64,000 nucleotides of DNA from JAPWJZ01 sp041287865. GTDB taxonomy: Bacteria; Pseudomonadota; Alphaproteobacteria; Micavibrionales; UBA2020. Positions 63,736-64,000 of the stretch are shown one piece after another (position 1 is the stretch's first letter; every line of letters starts with the position of its first letter). The notes beneath the pieces were generated by a model. The model was not told the DNA's origin. It saw nothing but the letters and a program-made list of their open reading frames with translations, and did no database searches. The stretch covers positions 45,228 through 109,227 of the forward strand of contig JBGGMV010000064.1 in assembly GCA_041287865.1 (NCBI GenBank), read 5' to 3'. Made by a program: the position numbers and the translations under genes.

Positions 63736-64000
63736 ATGTCCCGCATCCTCTTCGCCCTGCTGTTCGTCCTTTTCACCGCCCCCGCCTTTGCCGAAGAGGC
63801 GAAAAAGGAAATGACCGAAATGATCACCACCACGACCTCGACGCAGGCAAGCTCGGTCAAAACCGAAACCGTACTGACGCCCGGCAAGCCCGCCGACGGC
63901 AGCCGCGCCATCCATTTCGAGGATTTCGACCTGAACCACGACGGCAACCTGACGCGCGAAGAAGCGGGCGAAATGCTGCTCCGCCTGTATGATACCGACG
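63736..64000 (+). CDS. secreted EF-hand protein, 3' end missing
   Basis: Begins with ATG behind an AAAGGAG site and runs off the right edge after 88 codons. A clear signal peptide (L-F-A-L-L-F-V-L-F, cut after A-F-A) and a Thr/Ser-rich stretch lead to a canonical calcium loop, D-L-N-H-D-G-N-L-T-R-E-E, followed by L-Y-D-T-D that likely starts a second loop. It is probably a periplasmic calcium-binding protein. Confidence 0.85.
   Translation, partial: MSRILFALLFVLFTAPAFAEEAKKEMTEMITTTTSTQASSVKTETVLTPGKPADGSRAIHFEDFDLNHDGNLTREEAGEMLLRLYDTD

Overview
This window looks like a stretch of chromosome from a free-living, respiring alphaproteobacterium. The evidence is the end of the division and cell-wall cluster (murC-murB-ddl-ftsQ-ftsA-ftsZ-lpxC-bamD-recN-ligA), a DUF1013/TrcR cell-cycle regulator, COQ9, DUF1192, a three-subunit proton-translocating transhydrogenase, a Rieske/cytochrome b/cytochrome c1 operon and a TTAA-N7-TTAAC site of the CtrA type. 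The DNA is GC-rich apart from two AT-richer genes. A Micavibrio-like or rhodospirillal lineage is possible, but the sequence alone does not settle this. I see no tRNA, rRNA, CRISPR array, insertion sequence or prophage. No gap between genes exceeds about 250 bases.

Layout. 1-16.2 kb: division, peptidoglycan precursor, lipid A, outer-membrane assembly and DNA repair/ligation genes on the plus strand. They are interrupted by a foreign-looking DUF3800 gene, two minus-strand envelope genes and a small DUF6228-like gene. 16.3-17.5 kb: four tandem paralogous small proteins of unknown function. 17.7-22.3 kb: a minus-strand set of aconitase, a secreted DotI/IcmL-like protein, DUF1192 and a quinone oxidoreductase. 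22.4-28.5 kb: a complete cytochrome c maturation operon, ccmABCDEFGHI. 28.5-31.2 kb: COQ9 followed by three tandem paralogous exported HExxH proteins. 31.4-43.4 kb: a PAS-GGDEF diguanylate cyclase, two M3 oligopeptidases, an AarF/UbiB kinase, pntAA-pntAB-pntB, two alpha/beta hydrolases and a small protein. 43.4-52.9 kb: glycogen debranching enzyme, TrcR, DUF465, a hydrolase, a two-repeat lipoprotein, a Na/Pi cotransporter and the bc1 operon. 53-58.2 kb: three TraX-like membrane proteins, trmL, hemF and two TPM-domain proteins. 58.4-63.6 kb: four tandem small membrane proteins with a shared C-terminal motif, a membrane-anchored HDAC11-type deacylase and two ankyrin proteins. An EF-hand protein runs off the right edge.

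How the genes fit together. Core functions form coherent sets. Cytochrome c maturation supplies heme to the cytochrome c1 encoded 22 kb away; hemF and COQ9 supply heme and ubiquinone; transhydrogenase and aconitase feed central metabolism. Against this background, tandem duplication is the outstanding feature: at least eight clusters of two to four neighbouring paralogs lie in 64 kb, often with overlapping start and stop codons. The best candidate for something undescribed is the 58.4-61.4 kb cassette of four two-helix membrane proteins sharing an MRPLKF-type tail, followed 14 bases later by a membrane-anchored class IV (HDAC11-like) deacylase. The triple HExxH cluster behind COQ9 and the orphan DotI/IcmL-like protein are the next most interesting.
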